In this document: in pieces, positions 53,401 through 64,000 of the stretch
Numbering within the stretch: the stretch's first letter is position 1
Layout: every line of letters starts with the position of its first letter
NCBI RefSeq assembly: GCF_900112205.1
Contig: NZ_FOKW01000007.1
Coordinates: 1 to 64,000, forward strand
Reading direction: 5' to 3'
Source of the DNA: Natronobacterium haloterrestre
GTDB lineage: Archaea > Halobacteriota > Halobacteria > Halobacteriales > Natrialbaceae
Length of the DNA: 64,000 nt
Position numbers and translations under genes: made by a program
The notes under the pieces: model-generated
Databases searched by the model: none
Seen by the model: only the letters and a program-made list of their open reading frames with translations
Told to the model about the DNA's origin: nothing

Positions 53401-56400
53401 TCCACGAGTGGGACATCAACGGGACGTTCAATCCGGTCGCCGAGAACGACTCCTGAGCGCCGGGACCCCTGACCGACGTTCGCGTCCAGTCGCACAGGCG
53501 GCTTTCCCTGCCCGAGCCCTGCCCGAAGCCGACCCGCGGCTCTTTTTGTCCGCTCGACCGTAGCTCCCGGCGATGCCGACCGCGTACATCACGGCCCCCG
53601 CCGATGACGCAGACGCGATCGCCGAACGACTGGTCGAGGAGCGACTTGCCGCCTGTGTCAATCGGTTCCCGATCACGTCGACGTACCGCTGGGACGGCGA
53701 GGTCCACCGCGACGAGGAGGTCGCGCTGCTCGCGAAGACCTCCGCCGACGCGTACGACGACCTCGTCGACCGGGTCGAAGAACTGCATCCCTACGACGTC
53801 CCGTGTATCGAGCGGTTCGACGAGGCCCACGTCCTCGAGTCGTTCGCCGACTGGCGCGACGGGAGCGTGGAGTAGTCGGTCGGGAGGAACCGGCCGGGGA
53901 TCCGCGTCAGTGTATCACAGACGTCGACTGCCCGAAAAAGCAACCCTTAAAACTCGCGCACGGGTTGTCACGGGTATGGCTGGAACCATCGAAGTGCTCG
54001 TTCCGGGAGGCCAGGCCGACCCCGGCCCGCCGCTCGGTCCCGAGCTCGGACCGACGCCCGTCGACGTGCAGGCGGTCGTACAGGAGATCAACGATCAGAC
54101 CGAGGCCTTCGACGGGACCGAGGTCCCCGTCACGGTCGACTACGAGGACGACGGCTCGTTCGAGATCGAGGTCGGCGTCCCGCCGACGGCCGAACTGATC
54201 AAAGACGAGGCCGGCTTCGAGACGGGCAGCGGCGAACCCCAGGAGGACTTCGTCGCCGACCTCTCGATCGATCAGGTCAAGCAGATCGCCGAGCAGAAAC
54301 ACCCCGACCTGCTCGCGTACGACACGAAAAACGCCGCGAAGGAGATCGTCGGTACCTGCGCCTCGATGGGCGTCACCATCGAGGGCGACGACGCTCGAGA
54401 GTTCAAGGAGAAGGTCGACGCCGGCGAGTACGACGACGTACTCGCGGACGAAGTGGAAGCGTAATCGACGACCGCGACTCCCCGAGTCGAATCCCGATCG
54501 ACTCTATTCCTGCTTCGTCGTTTCGAATGGCCCTCGAGCGACGCGTCGGTTCCAGCGACCGTCGCCTCCCGTTGCCTTTCGTCGTGGCTCGTCACCGCTC
54601 GAGTCGCCGTTTCCGGTCGGAGTCGGTCACGGTACCGTCTGTCGGGGAAACAGACCTCGATCGGTTTCCGCGACGGCACGCAGTGACGGCGGCTACCGGG
54701 CCGAATCGGGGTCGATGCGGCCCGAGACCGCGAGCCAGTCCCAGCCGAAGGTCAGCAGGAACGGCACCAGCACGGCGGCTCCAACGAGCCGGGACGAGGC
54801 CGACTCGACGGCCGGAACGAGCGCGAACAACACCGCGACCATCGCCAGCGCGCCCAGCGGCCGCCGGAACCGGTTGGGCGGAAGTTCGAACACGGACCGC
54901 CCCCGGCCGGTCCGGATCCAGTTCCCGCGACGAACGCGTGTCGCGCCAGAGCCGCCGCGAGGAAGGCGACCGGCAGAGGTTCGCCCCGATGGCGGCCAGC
55001 GTCCCGACGAGGACGACGAGCCCGTCCATCTCGAGGTCGAGCCGGGCCCCGAGTTCCGTCTCCGCGTCGGTCGCCCGCGCGATGGGACCGTCGACCGCGT
55101 CCAGGCCGGCAGCGAGCGCGAACAGAACTGGAGGGTGCCAGGGGATGACGTCGAGGTCGACACCCGCCGGCGACGCGCCGAGGGGGACGAACCCCGCGAG
55201 CACGGCCAGTGCGGCACCCCGTGTCACGGTCACCCATGTCGCGAGTGTAAGACGTCGTTTTCCGGCTGCCTGACGCGCTCGAGCGGCCGTTCCGAGTATC
55301 ACGATTCTACCAGACCGACGGTCGCGCCGACCGCGATCAGGAACGGTACGGGCGGGCCGTCGACCCACAGCGCCTCGAGGCCGACGAGCGCGACGACGAC
55401 CAGCAGTTCCAGGCCTGCGGTGCCCCGTCTCCACAGCGAGAGCGTGGCGACGTCGGCACGGTAGCGGGAGCGATCGATCATCGGCGTAGGCCCTCGAGTC
55501 GTATCGGTCGTCCGGGGAGGTTTCGAGCCCCCGAATATCGGGGGGACGGCTCAGCTAGGCTCACGACTTACGACCCACGATTCACAGTTCACCGTTCACG
55601 GCGGTAGAGAACGACGAGTGCGCCGATCAACAGCATCTGTGCCACCTTGTCGACGACCTCCGCGCTCGAGAGATCGCCGCCGGCCGTCGGTTCGTTGACG
55701 ACGTACCAGAGGACGATCTGTCCGGCGGTAAACGGAATCCCCAGGAGATAGACCAGCGGACGGCGGTAGCCGACGATCACGAGTCCGATCCCCGCCAAAA
55801 AGCCGGTCGTCGCGACGAGGAAGGCAACTCCATCCAGTGGGGGAGAAAGCCGACGCCGAGCACCAGATGGACGAGTGCCGAGACGACGGCCAGACCGATC
55901 GCCGTCCGGTGGAGGGCCCTCAACGGCGGGCGCGGCGTCGCGTCCGATGTGGCGTGGCCATAGGGGACGATCCACGACGATCGAAAAACGCCTTGTGGGC
56001 GTTCGAGCACGCCGTTCAGATCTTGTTCGCGGGCGGAACCGTTCGGTCGTCGGGCTGGCTCGCCCCGCCGGCACCGATCAGCACGCGGATGCCCGCCCCG
56101 ACGCCGAGCGACGCTGCCAGTCCTGTCAGGACGATTGCCACAGGAAGCGAGAGCGCACCGAACCCGGCCAGCAAGCTCCCCGCGACGCTCCCAGCACACA
56201 GCTGATCCCGGCCCAGGCGGGCGGCGATGGCGGTCCCGACCGCGACGAAACCAAACGCCGTCAGTGCCGGGAGCACGAACGAGCCGAAGATCACGAGCGG
56301 TATGCCGAAGAACGTCCCGAGGCTCGAGCCGACCATGAGGGCGCCGGTCGAGGCCAGAGCGGTGATCACGAGCGTCGCCGGGAGTCCGATACAGATCGAA

Positions 56401-59400
56401 ATGACGGGACTGTGACGCGCTTTCCGGACGGATTGCTGGCCGTACTCCTGGAGGAGTCCGAGCACGACCAGTGCGACCAGGAGCGTTCCGACGGCCCCTC
56501 CCACAACACGGACCAGCGGGTCGACCGCGTGAAAGAGGTCGACGAGGTCGACGGCCCCTCCGGGTGCCGGCTCACCGACAGTGACGAGACTCGGCGCGCG
56601 GCTACTGGTGTATAAATCTGATGGCCACATAGGAGAACGATACACTGTCTCTCCAAATAGTACTTTTGGTTGGAAAACAATCAGAACAAAACAATTTCGT
56701 ACACACGGACGGAAACCCGATCGATGGCTCCTTGGCGTCCGTTCACGAAACCCGAAAACGGGCGGCGTAACGACCGCCCGAGCGGTCCAGTTCGACGGGT
56801 TTAAGTTTTCCATGCTACTCCCTTCAACAGAGACAGGCATCGCCTGTTTCACTGACCCGTAGGAGCACTCCTGCGTACTACGGAGGTGAACGATGGCAGA
56901 TTCGGATATCGAAACCGCAGTGGCTCGCGCACTCGAGGAGTCACCTGATCGGAACTTTACCGAGACGGTGGACCTCGCGATCAATCTGCGCGACCTTGAC
57001 CTGAACGAACCGTCGAATCGAGTTGACGAGTCCGTCGTGCTCCCGTCCGGAACCGGACAGGACACGCGAATCGTCGTCATTGCCGAGGGCGAAACTGCAG
57101 TCCGCGCCGAAGAGGTCGCGGACGAGGTTCTCTCGGAGGACGAGGTCGCAGACCTCGACGACGACGAGGCCAAAGACATGGCCGACGAGACGGACTTCTT
57201 CATCGCCGAAGAGGCGATGATGCAAGACATCGCCCGGCACCTGGGTACCATCCTCGGTCCCCGGGGGAAGATGCCGGACCCGCTCAGTCCCGACGACGAC
57301 GTCGTCGAGACCGTCAACCGGCTCAAAAACACCGTGCAGCTTCGCTCCGGCGACCGACGAACCTTCCACACGCTCGTCGGCGCCGAAGACATGGATGCCG
57401 AGAACATCGCCGACAACATCGACGTCATCCTGCGTCGCCTGCACGCGGACCTCGAGAAGGGGCCCCAGAACATCGACGCCGTCTACGTGAAGACGACGAT
57501 GGGCCCGTCCGTGGAGGTGGCCTAACATGAGCGCCCAGGCTGAACGCAAAACCGAGAACCTTCCCCAGTGGAAGCAAGAGGAAGTCGAGGAGCTCTCCGA
57601 GCTGCTCGGCGAGTACGAGAGCGTCGGCATCGTCGGCCTCACCGGCATCCCCTCGAAGCAGCTCCAGGACATGCGCCGCGATCTGTACGGCACCGCGGAG
57701 CTGCGTGTCAGCCGCAACACCCTGCAGATCCGCGCTCTCGAGGAAGCCGGCTACGACGACCTGGTCGACCACGTCGAAGGCCACGTCGGTCTGATCGCGA
57801 CGAACGACAACCCCTTCGCGCTCTACAAGGAGCTCGAGGCGTCGAAGACGCCGGCTCCGATCAACGAGGGCGAGGTTGCCCCGAACGACATCGTGATCCC
57901 GGAAGGGGACACGGGCGTCGATCCGGGGCCGTTCGTCGGCGAACTTCAGGGTATCGGCGCGAACGCACGCATCGAGGACGGTTCGATTCAGGTCATGGAG
58001 GACTCGACGGTCCTCGAGGCCGGCGAGGAGGTCTCTGCGGACCTGGCGAACGTCCTCAACGAACTCGGTATCGAGCCCAAGGAAGTCGGGCTCGACCTTC
58101 GTGCCGTCGTCGCCGAGGGCGTCCTCTTCGACCCCGAAGACCTCGACATCGACGTCGAGGCCTACGAGAGCGACGTGGGGACGGCCGCCGCTCGGGCGCG
58201 GAACCTCGCGGTCAACGCGGAGTACCCGACCGAGACGACGGTCCCGACGCTGGTCGCCAAGGCCACGGGAGAGGCAAAGAGCCTCGGCCTGCAGGCCGCC
58301 ATCGAGGACGAAGAGCTCATGCCCGACCTCGTCACCAAGGCCGACGCGCAGCTTCGCGCGCTCGCCGCCCAGATCGACGACGAGGAAGCGCTGCCGGAGG
58401 AACTGCAGGACGTCGACGCGCCTGCACAGCCGGCGGCTGACGAGGGCGAGAGCGAGGACGAAGACGAATCGGTAGACGACCAGACCGAAGACGAGGCCGA
58501 CGCCGACGAGGAAGACGACGATGACGACGAAGACGGCGCGGCCGGCCTCGGCGAAATGTTCGGATAACGACTAACGGAGGATTCAACAATGGAATACGTT
58601 TACGCTGCACTCATCCTGAACGAATCGGGCGAAGAGATCAACGAAGACAACCTCACCGACGTGCTCGACGCCGCCGGCGTCGACGTCGAGGAGTCCCGCG
58701 TCAAGGCGCTCGTCGCCGCGCTCGAGGACGTCGACATCGACGAGGCCGTCTCCGAGGCTGCTGCCGCACCTGCCGCGGCCGCCGGCGCCGCTGGCGGTGC
58801 CGCCGCTGCCGAGGAAGGTGACGAGGAAGCCGAAGAGGAAGAAGAGACCAGCGACGTCCCGGACACGACGGACGAAGACGAGGACGAAGACGACGAGGCC
58901 GACGGCGAAGGTCTCGGCGAGCTCTTCGGCTAAGTCGGACGCGACGAGTTCGCAGTCTCAACGATCGACATTTTTTGCGTGCGTCACGTCGGCCAGTGGC
59001 GACGCCTCCCGTAGCGAGCAGCAAAGCGACCGGAGCGGGGTCGAGAACGCAGTTAGACGGTGGACTGGACCCGATACAGCCCCTGTCGGATGAGCCGGCG
59101 AAGCCCGTTTTCGCTCCGATCCCGGTCCACGGGGCCGTCCCGGGCATCCGCCAGGACCGCCTCCGTGACGTGTTCGCCGCTCAGCAGACACATCGGGACG
59201 CCGATCCCCGGATTCGTGTCGCCGCCGACGTAGTACAGCCCCTCGAGGCCGGGCACGCGGTGCCGGGGTCGGAGCGGGCCCGTCTGGCGGAGCGTGTGGG
59301 CCAGTCCGAGCGCCGTGCCCTGGGGTTTGTTGAACCCCCCGGCGAACTCGGAGACGCAGGCCCGTTCCTCGAAGCGGATCCGCTCGCGAAGGTCGACCCC

Positions 59401-62400
59401 CGTCGTCTCCGCGAGGTCCGCGAGCACGGCGTCCCGGAACCGTTCGCGCGTCGCGTCGTCGTCCTCGAGTCCGGGTGCGATCGGAACGAGGATCACGACC
59501 GTCTCGCAGCCGTCGGGGGCGACCGACGGGTCCGTCCGGGAGGGAACGTTGACGTAGTAGGCCGGATCGTCGGGCCACGCGGGGTCGTCGAAGATGGATT
59601 CGAAATGTGGAGTCCAGTCGGTCGGGAGGACGAGCGTGTGATGTTCGAACTCGGGGAGTTCGCCGTCGACCCCGAGGTACAGCATGAACGCCGACGGGGC
59701 GTAGGTTCGGTCGTCCCAGTAGTCGTCGGACCGGTCCGGAACGCCCGCGGGGAGGAGGTCTCGCTCGACGTGGGCCGGCGGCGCGTTGCAGACGACGCGG
59801 TCGTAGCGGGTTCGCCCCGCGTCAGTCGTGACGGCGAACCCGTCGGGGGTCGGCTCGAGGGCGTCGACCGGCGTCCCGGTTTCGATCGTCGCACCCTGTT
59901 CACGGGCGACCGCAGCGACGGCGTCGACCACCTCGCGGATGCCGCCCTGTGGGTAGTAGACGCCCAGCCCGTAGTCGACGTGACTCATGAGCATATAGAG
60001 CGCGGGCGTGTTGTGGGGGGCGCCGCCCAGGAAGACCAGCGTGTACTGGACGAGTTGGCGCAGTTTCGGATGGTCGAAGTAGTCGGCGACGTGGTCGTCC
60101 ATCGTGCCCAGCAGGGAGAGCCCGCGGGCCGACCGGAGCACGTCGGTCGAGAGGTAGTCCCGGAACCGCGTCCGGTTGGGCAGGACGAACCGGTTCATCC
60201 CGATCTCGTAGGCCTCGCGGGCGTCCGCGAGGTACCGCTCGAGGGCCTCCCCCGCGCCGGAGTTGTAAGATTCGAACAGGGCCTGTGCCTCGGCGGGATC
60301 GGCGGGGACGTTCGCCCGATCGCCGTCCTCCCAGAAGACACGGTAGTTCGGGTCCAGCCGCTCGAGGTCGTAGTAGTCGGAGGGTTCGCGGTCGAAATCG
60401 GCGAAGAAGCGGTCGAACAGTTCGGGCATGAGGTACCAGGAGGGGCCGGTGTCGAACCGGAACCCCTCGCCGGTCAACCGGCCCGCGACGCCGCCGACGT
60501 CGGTTCGTCGTTCGTACACCGTGACGTCCGCCCCCGCGGCCGCGAGGTAGGCGGCCGCGGCGAGGCCGCCGAAGCCCGCGCCTGCGACCGCGATCGATTC
60601 GTCGGTCAGGTCGCTCATAGTACACGTTTCGTATCGGTCACGGAAGTCTGTCAGCCGCTATTCTCGGGGTATTTAGGTTCGCCGCGGTCGGGCGGCGTCC
60701 GCGACTCGAACGGGCCGGGTCAGGGGACGTACCAGATTCCGCGACCCGCGTCGAGCCACTCGCCGATCACGACGTGTGGCAGGGCGATGACGCAGACGAA
60801 GATCGTGTAAAACGCCACGAGCCCGGTCAGGAGACCGAGTCCGCCGAGCGGGTTGGGGACGACGACCCAGAACGCCCCGGCGACCGCGGCCGTCGCCGCG
60901 CCGCCGGCGAGCATCGCACCGCAGGTGTGCTTGACGGAGAGGCCGGTCGCGGGTTCGATCCGACGCGCGTACCGCTCCCGGCCGGCCTGTCGCAGCGAGT
61001 ACCACAGCGGGAAGTACAGCCCGACGGCGACGACGACGGGGACGGCCGCGAAGTAACCCACGAGCAGCCCCGTCTCGGCGACGTCGCGGAGCCAGGACGC
61101 GCCGCCCCCGACCGCGTACCCGAGCGTGAGGTGGCCGACGACCGCGAGCGCGTAGCCGACGCCGAGAACGGTCCGCGCCGACTCGAGGGCGGGCCCGAGC
61201 GCACCGACTGCCCCCGGATCGAACAGGAGGAGCATGTACGTCGAGAACCCGTTGAACGTGTCGGGCCAGGCGACGAGCGGGACGATCATGACCGCACCGC
61301 CGCGGGCGACCGCGGCGAGCGCTCGCTGGAGTCGGGTCTCGAGGTGGTCGCTCCCGACCAGTGCGTCCATGACGTGGAGGTCGCCGTGGCCGGCCTTCGC
61401 GACCGCGACGGCGAACGCGAGGCCCAGCGCCGGGATCGGCGCGACGAAAAACAGCGCGACGAACGCGGCGATACAGAGGGCGTACGCCCCCACGTACCGG
61501 GCTCCGAACGGCAGCCCGCGCCGCCTGAGGTTCGAGAAGTGTTCGTAGCCGCCGTGAGGGAGGTTCAGCGCGATCATCCCGACGAGGTAGACGACCAGTT
61601 GCGCCTCGAGCGACGGCATCTGTCCGAGCGCCTTCGCCGCGACGAACGCGACGGCAAGTCCCAGCAGCATGACACGAGAGCCCTGCACAGCGACCGTCTC
61701 GAGTGCCGGCGGAGAACCCGAGCCCCGAAATCGGTGGTGTGTCGCCATACTGGAGGTTAGGACGGCTCGCACTTGGGCGCTGACCGACATCGGGCGGGAT
61801 TTTAAGAGAGTGTTCGGGAGCGTCTCGAGGAATCGGGCCGCCGTTCCCCGCCAGTCGAACAGTGTTGCCGTGTTCTTTACGTGTGTGCGGCCGTGAGTTT
61901 TCGAATGACGAATGAACCTCCGCCAGTTCACGTGGGATACTTCCCCCGCTGCCGTCCTCCCCGGGGGCCGACCGCGGCCGTCGCTCGCTCGAGGGACGGG
62001 TCGATGACGCCGCCGCTTACTTACCTGGGATTTCACGCGGCGTTCGTTCTGCCACCGATCCTCGTCCTCGGGTGGCTCGCGGTCCGACGCCCGACGGCCT
62101 GGCGGGACCGACGTGCCGTCACCGGTCTCGTGATCGTTCTCTTCCTCGCGGTGGCGTACACCACCCCGTGGACCAACCACATGATCCCGGAGGGGGTCTG
62201 GTGGTACGGCGACGGTGCAGTGCTGGGTCGAATCTGGTACACGCCGCTCGAGGAGTACCTCTTTTTCGTCCTGCAGCCTATCCTGACCGCGCTCGTACTG
62301 TTCCAGTTCCCCGCGAGGGCCGACCTGCCGCTTCGGATCCCCCGCAGTCACAGGCTCGCCGGTGCCCTCGGGGGGCTCGCGATCACCGTCGTCGGCTGGA

Positions 62401-64000
62401 CGCTGTTCGCGGGTCCGACCTCGACGTACTACCTCGGCTCGTTGCTGCTGTGGGCGGGCCCGGTACTGGCGATCCAGTGGGCGTTCGGGCTCACGTACCT
62501 GTGGCGGGTCCGTCGGCCGGTCGCGCTCGCGATCGCCGTGCCGACGCTGTATCTCTGTGTCGTCGATCGGATCGCCATCGAGTGGGGCATCTGGATCATC
62601 TCCGGGAGCCACACCACCGGCTACACGATCGGGGGGCTCCCGATCGAGGAGGGACTGTTCTTCCTGCTGACGAACGTCTTCGTCGTCCAGGGAATCGTCC
62701 TCTACGTCTGGCTGGTCGACCGCGTCCACGAACTCCCCGCACTCGAGCGGCTTCGAACCCCGAGTGATCTCCCGTGACCGCCACACCGTCCCGGTCCGAG
62801 GGGTCGCTCGGGCGTTCGGACGCGAGCGGTGCGCGACGGCGGGCGGGACGGCTCAGTCTCGGGTTCGGTGCTGCCACGATCGTTGCCGGGTTGGCACTCG
62901 TCGCCGCCGTCGACTCGCTCCCGCTTGTCTACCAGTACCTCCCGCTCGTGGCGACCGTCGTCGTCTTCGGCCTCCCCCACGGCGCGGTCGATCATCTCGT
63001 GCTCCCGCGCGCGCGGAACGACCCGGTCACGTCCCGATCGATGGCCGCCGTGGGAGTGCTCTATCTCGTCGTGGGGACGAGTTACGCGGCCGTCTGGTTT
63101 CTCGCACCGGCGCTCGCGTTCGCCCTGTTCGTTCTCGTGACGCTTTTCCACTGGGGACAGGGTGACGTCTACGCGCTGCTCGCGTTCACCCGCGACGGCA
63201 CCTACCTCGAGAGCCGTGCTGCTCGCGCGCTCTCGCTGGTCGTTCGCGGCGGGCTGCCGATGCTCGTCCCGCTGGTCGCGTTCCCCGAGCAGTACGCGTT
63301 CGTCGCCGGAACGCTGATCGGCCTGTTCGATCCCGCGGCGGCGGCCGCGCTCGAGCCGGTCTTCGAGCCTGCGGTCCGGGCGGCGGTCGGCCTCGGGTTC
63401 GGCGCGCTCGTCGTCGCCTCGCTCGTCCTCGGCTACCGTCGCAGCGCCGGTGACGCGCTCGAGCCCTGGCTGATCGACGTCGCCGAGACCCTCGGTCTCG
63501 TCGCCTTCTTCGCCCTCGTGCCCCCGATCCTGGCGATCGGGCTCTACTTCGCGCTGTGGCACTCCGTTCGACACGTCCTCCGGACGCTGCTCGTCGACGA
63601 CCCCGCGGTCGCAGCCCTCGCCGACGGGAACGACCTCGCGGCCCTGGGCCGGTTCGCCCGCGACGCCGCGCCGCTGACGGTCGCCGCCCTCGGGGTGCTC
63701 GGCGGGCTTGGACTGCTGGTACCCCGGACGCCTGCGACCGTCCCCGACGTCGCCGCCCTCTATCTCGTCTGTATCGCCGTGCTGACCCTGCCCCACGTGG
63801 TCGTGGTCTCGCTGCTTGATCTCGAGCAGCGGGTGTGGTCGACCCCGTGACCGTGAGCGGGCAGGCGCGGGTTTAAGTACGAGCGGGCGGCCAGAGGGGG
63901 CGATGGCTGTCGGTCCGGTCGAGGTAGTCACCGATCCCGCGCTGTCGTTCCGGCTGCTCGCCTGGTCGCTCGCCGGCGCGGCGCTGGGGTGTTGTAGCGG

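Overview
The window comes from a haloarchaeal chromosome. Predicted proteins are rich in Asp and Glu, codons are GC-rich with many CTCGAG motifs, several genes look leaderless with TATA-like boxes 25-35 bases upstream, and there are a Tat-type secretome, archaeal ribosomal proteins (L11, L1, L10/P0, L12/P1), an archaeal DpsA, bacterio-opsin-activator-type regulation and a retinal/carotenoid cluster. A member of the Natrialba/Haloterrigena/Natronorubrum group is my inference; nothing in the window fixes the genus.

Bases 1 to about 12,000 are an accessory region that is visibly more AT-rich than the rest. It holds a 5'-truncated SNF2/DISARM-type helicase, a divergent TATA-binding protein translationally coupled to it, a fused DUF262-DUF1524 (GmrSD-type) modified-DNA restriction protein, and a convergent three-gene set ending in a membrane-anchored Mrr-type nuclease with sensor-like and helical C-terminal domains. 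Two hypothetical genes precede that nuclease. Small coiled-coil and ribbon-helix-helix (RHH) genes follow, then a tyrosine recombinase with its own RHH partner. I read this as a defence island on, or next to, an integrated element whose outer ends are not visible.

From about 12,400 the sequence becomes typical core genome: a chimeric secreted protein, a KaiC/RAD55-like protein, an enoyl-CoA hydratase, a Bat-type regulator, MobB, a methyltransferase, tRNA-Lys(CTT) with several tRNA-3'-end repeat copies beside it, a DHH/RCK phosphoesterase, ADP-forming acetate-CoA ligase with its coupled phosphotransacetylase-like partner, a zinc-type ABC importer (A-C-B order), DpsA, a small gene under a DtxR/IdeR-like box, a macrodomain protein, UbiA, PurM, a coupled TraB/site-2-protease pair, an S66 peptidase, a HAD phosphatase, a NosL-like lipoprotein, an MFS transporter and a 936-residue actin-like/coiled-coil/membrane protein.

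The last 13 kb contains PEP carboxykinase, CutA, and ribosomal L11 separated from the L1-L10-L12 operon by 2.4 kb of small membrane genes that carry three apparent single-base frameshifts. It ends with a carotenoid/retinal cluster: a CrtI-type desaturase and a Brp paralog on the minus strand, and lycopene cyclase plus Blh on the plus strand. Lycopene cyclase and Blh together would turn lycopene into beta-carotene and then retinal. The minus-strand Brp paralog has lost two histidines of the putative iron site.

The strongest candidates for undescribed biology are the helicase-coupled TBP with an altered first repeat, the membrane Mrr nuclease with its two unknown partners, the actin-like coiled-coil protein, and the histidine-deficient Brp paralog.
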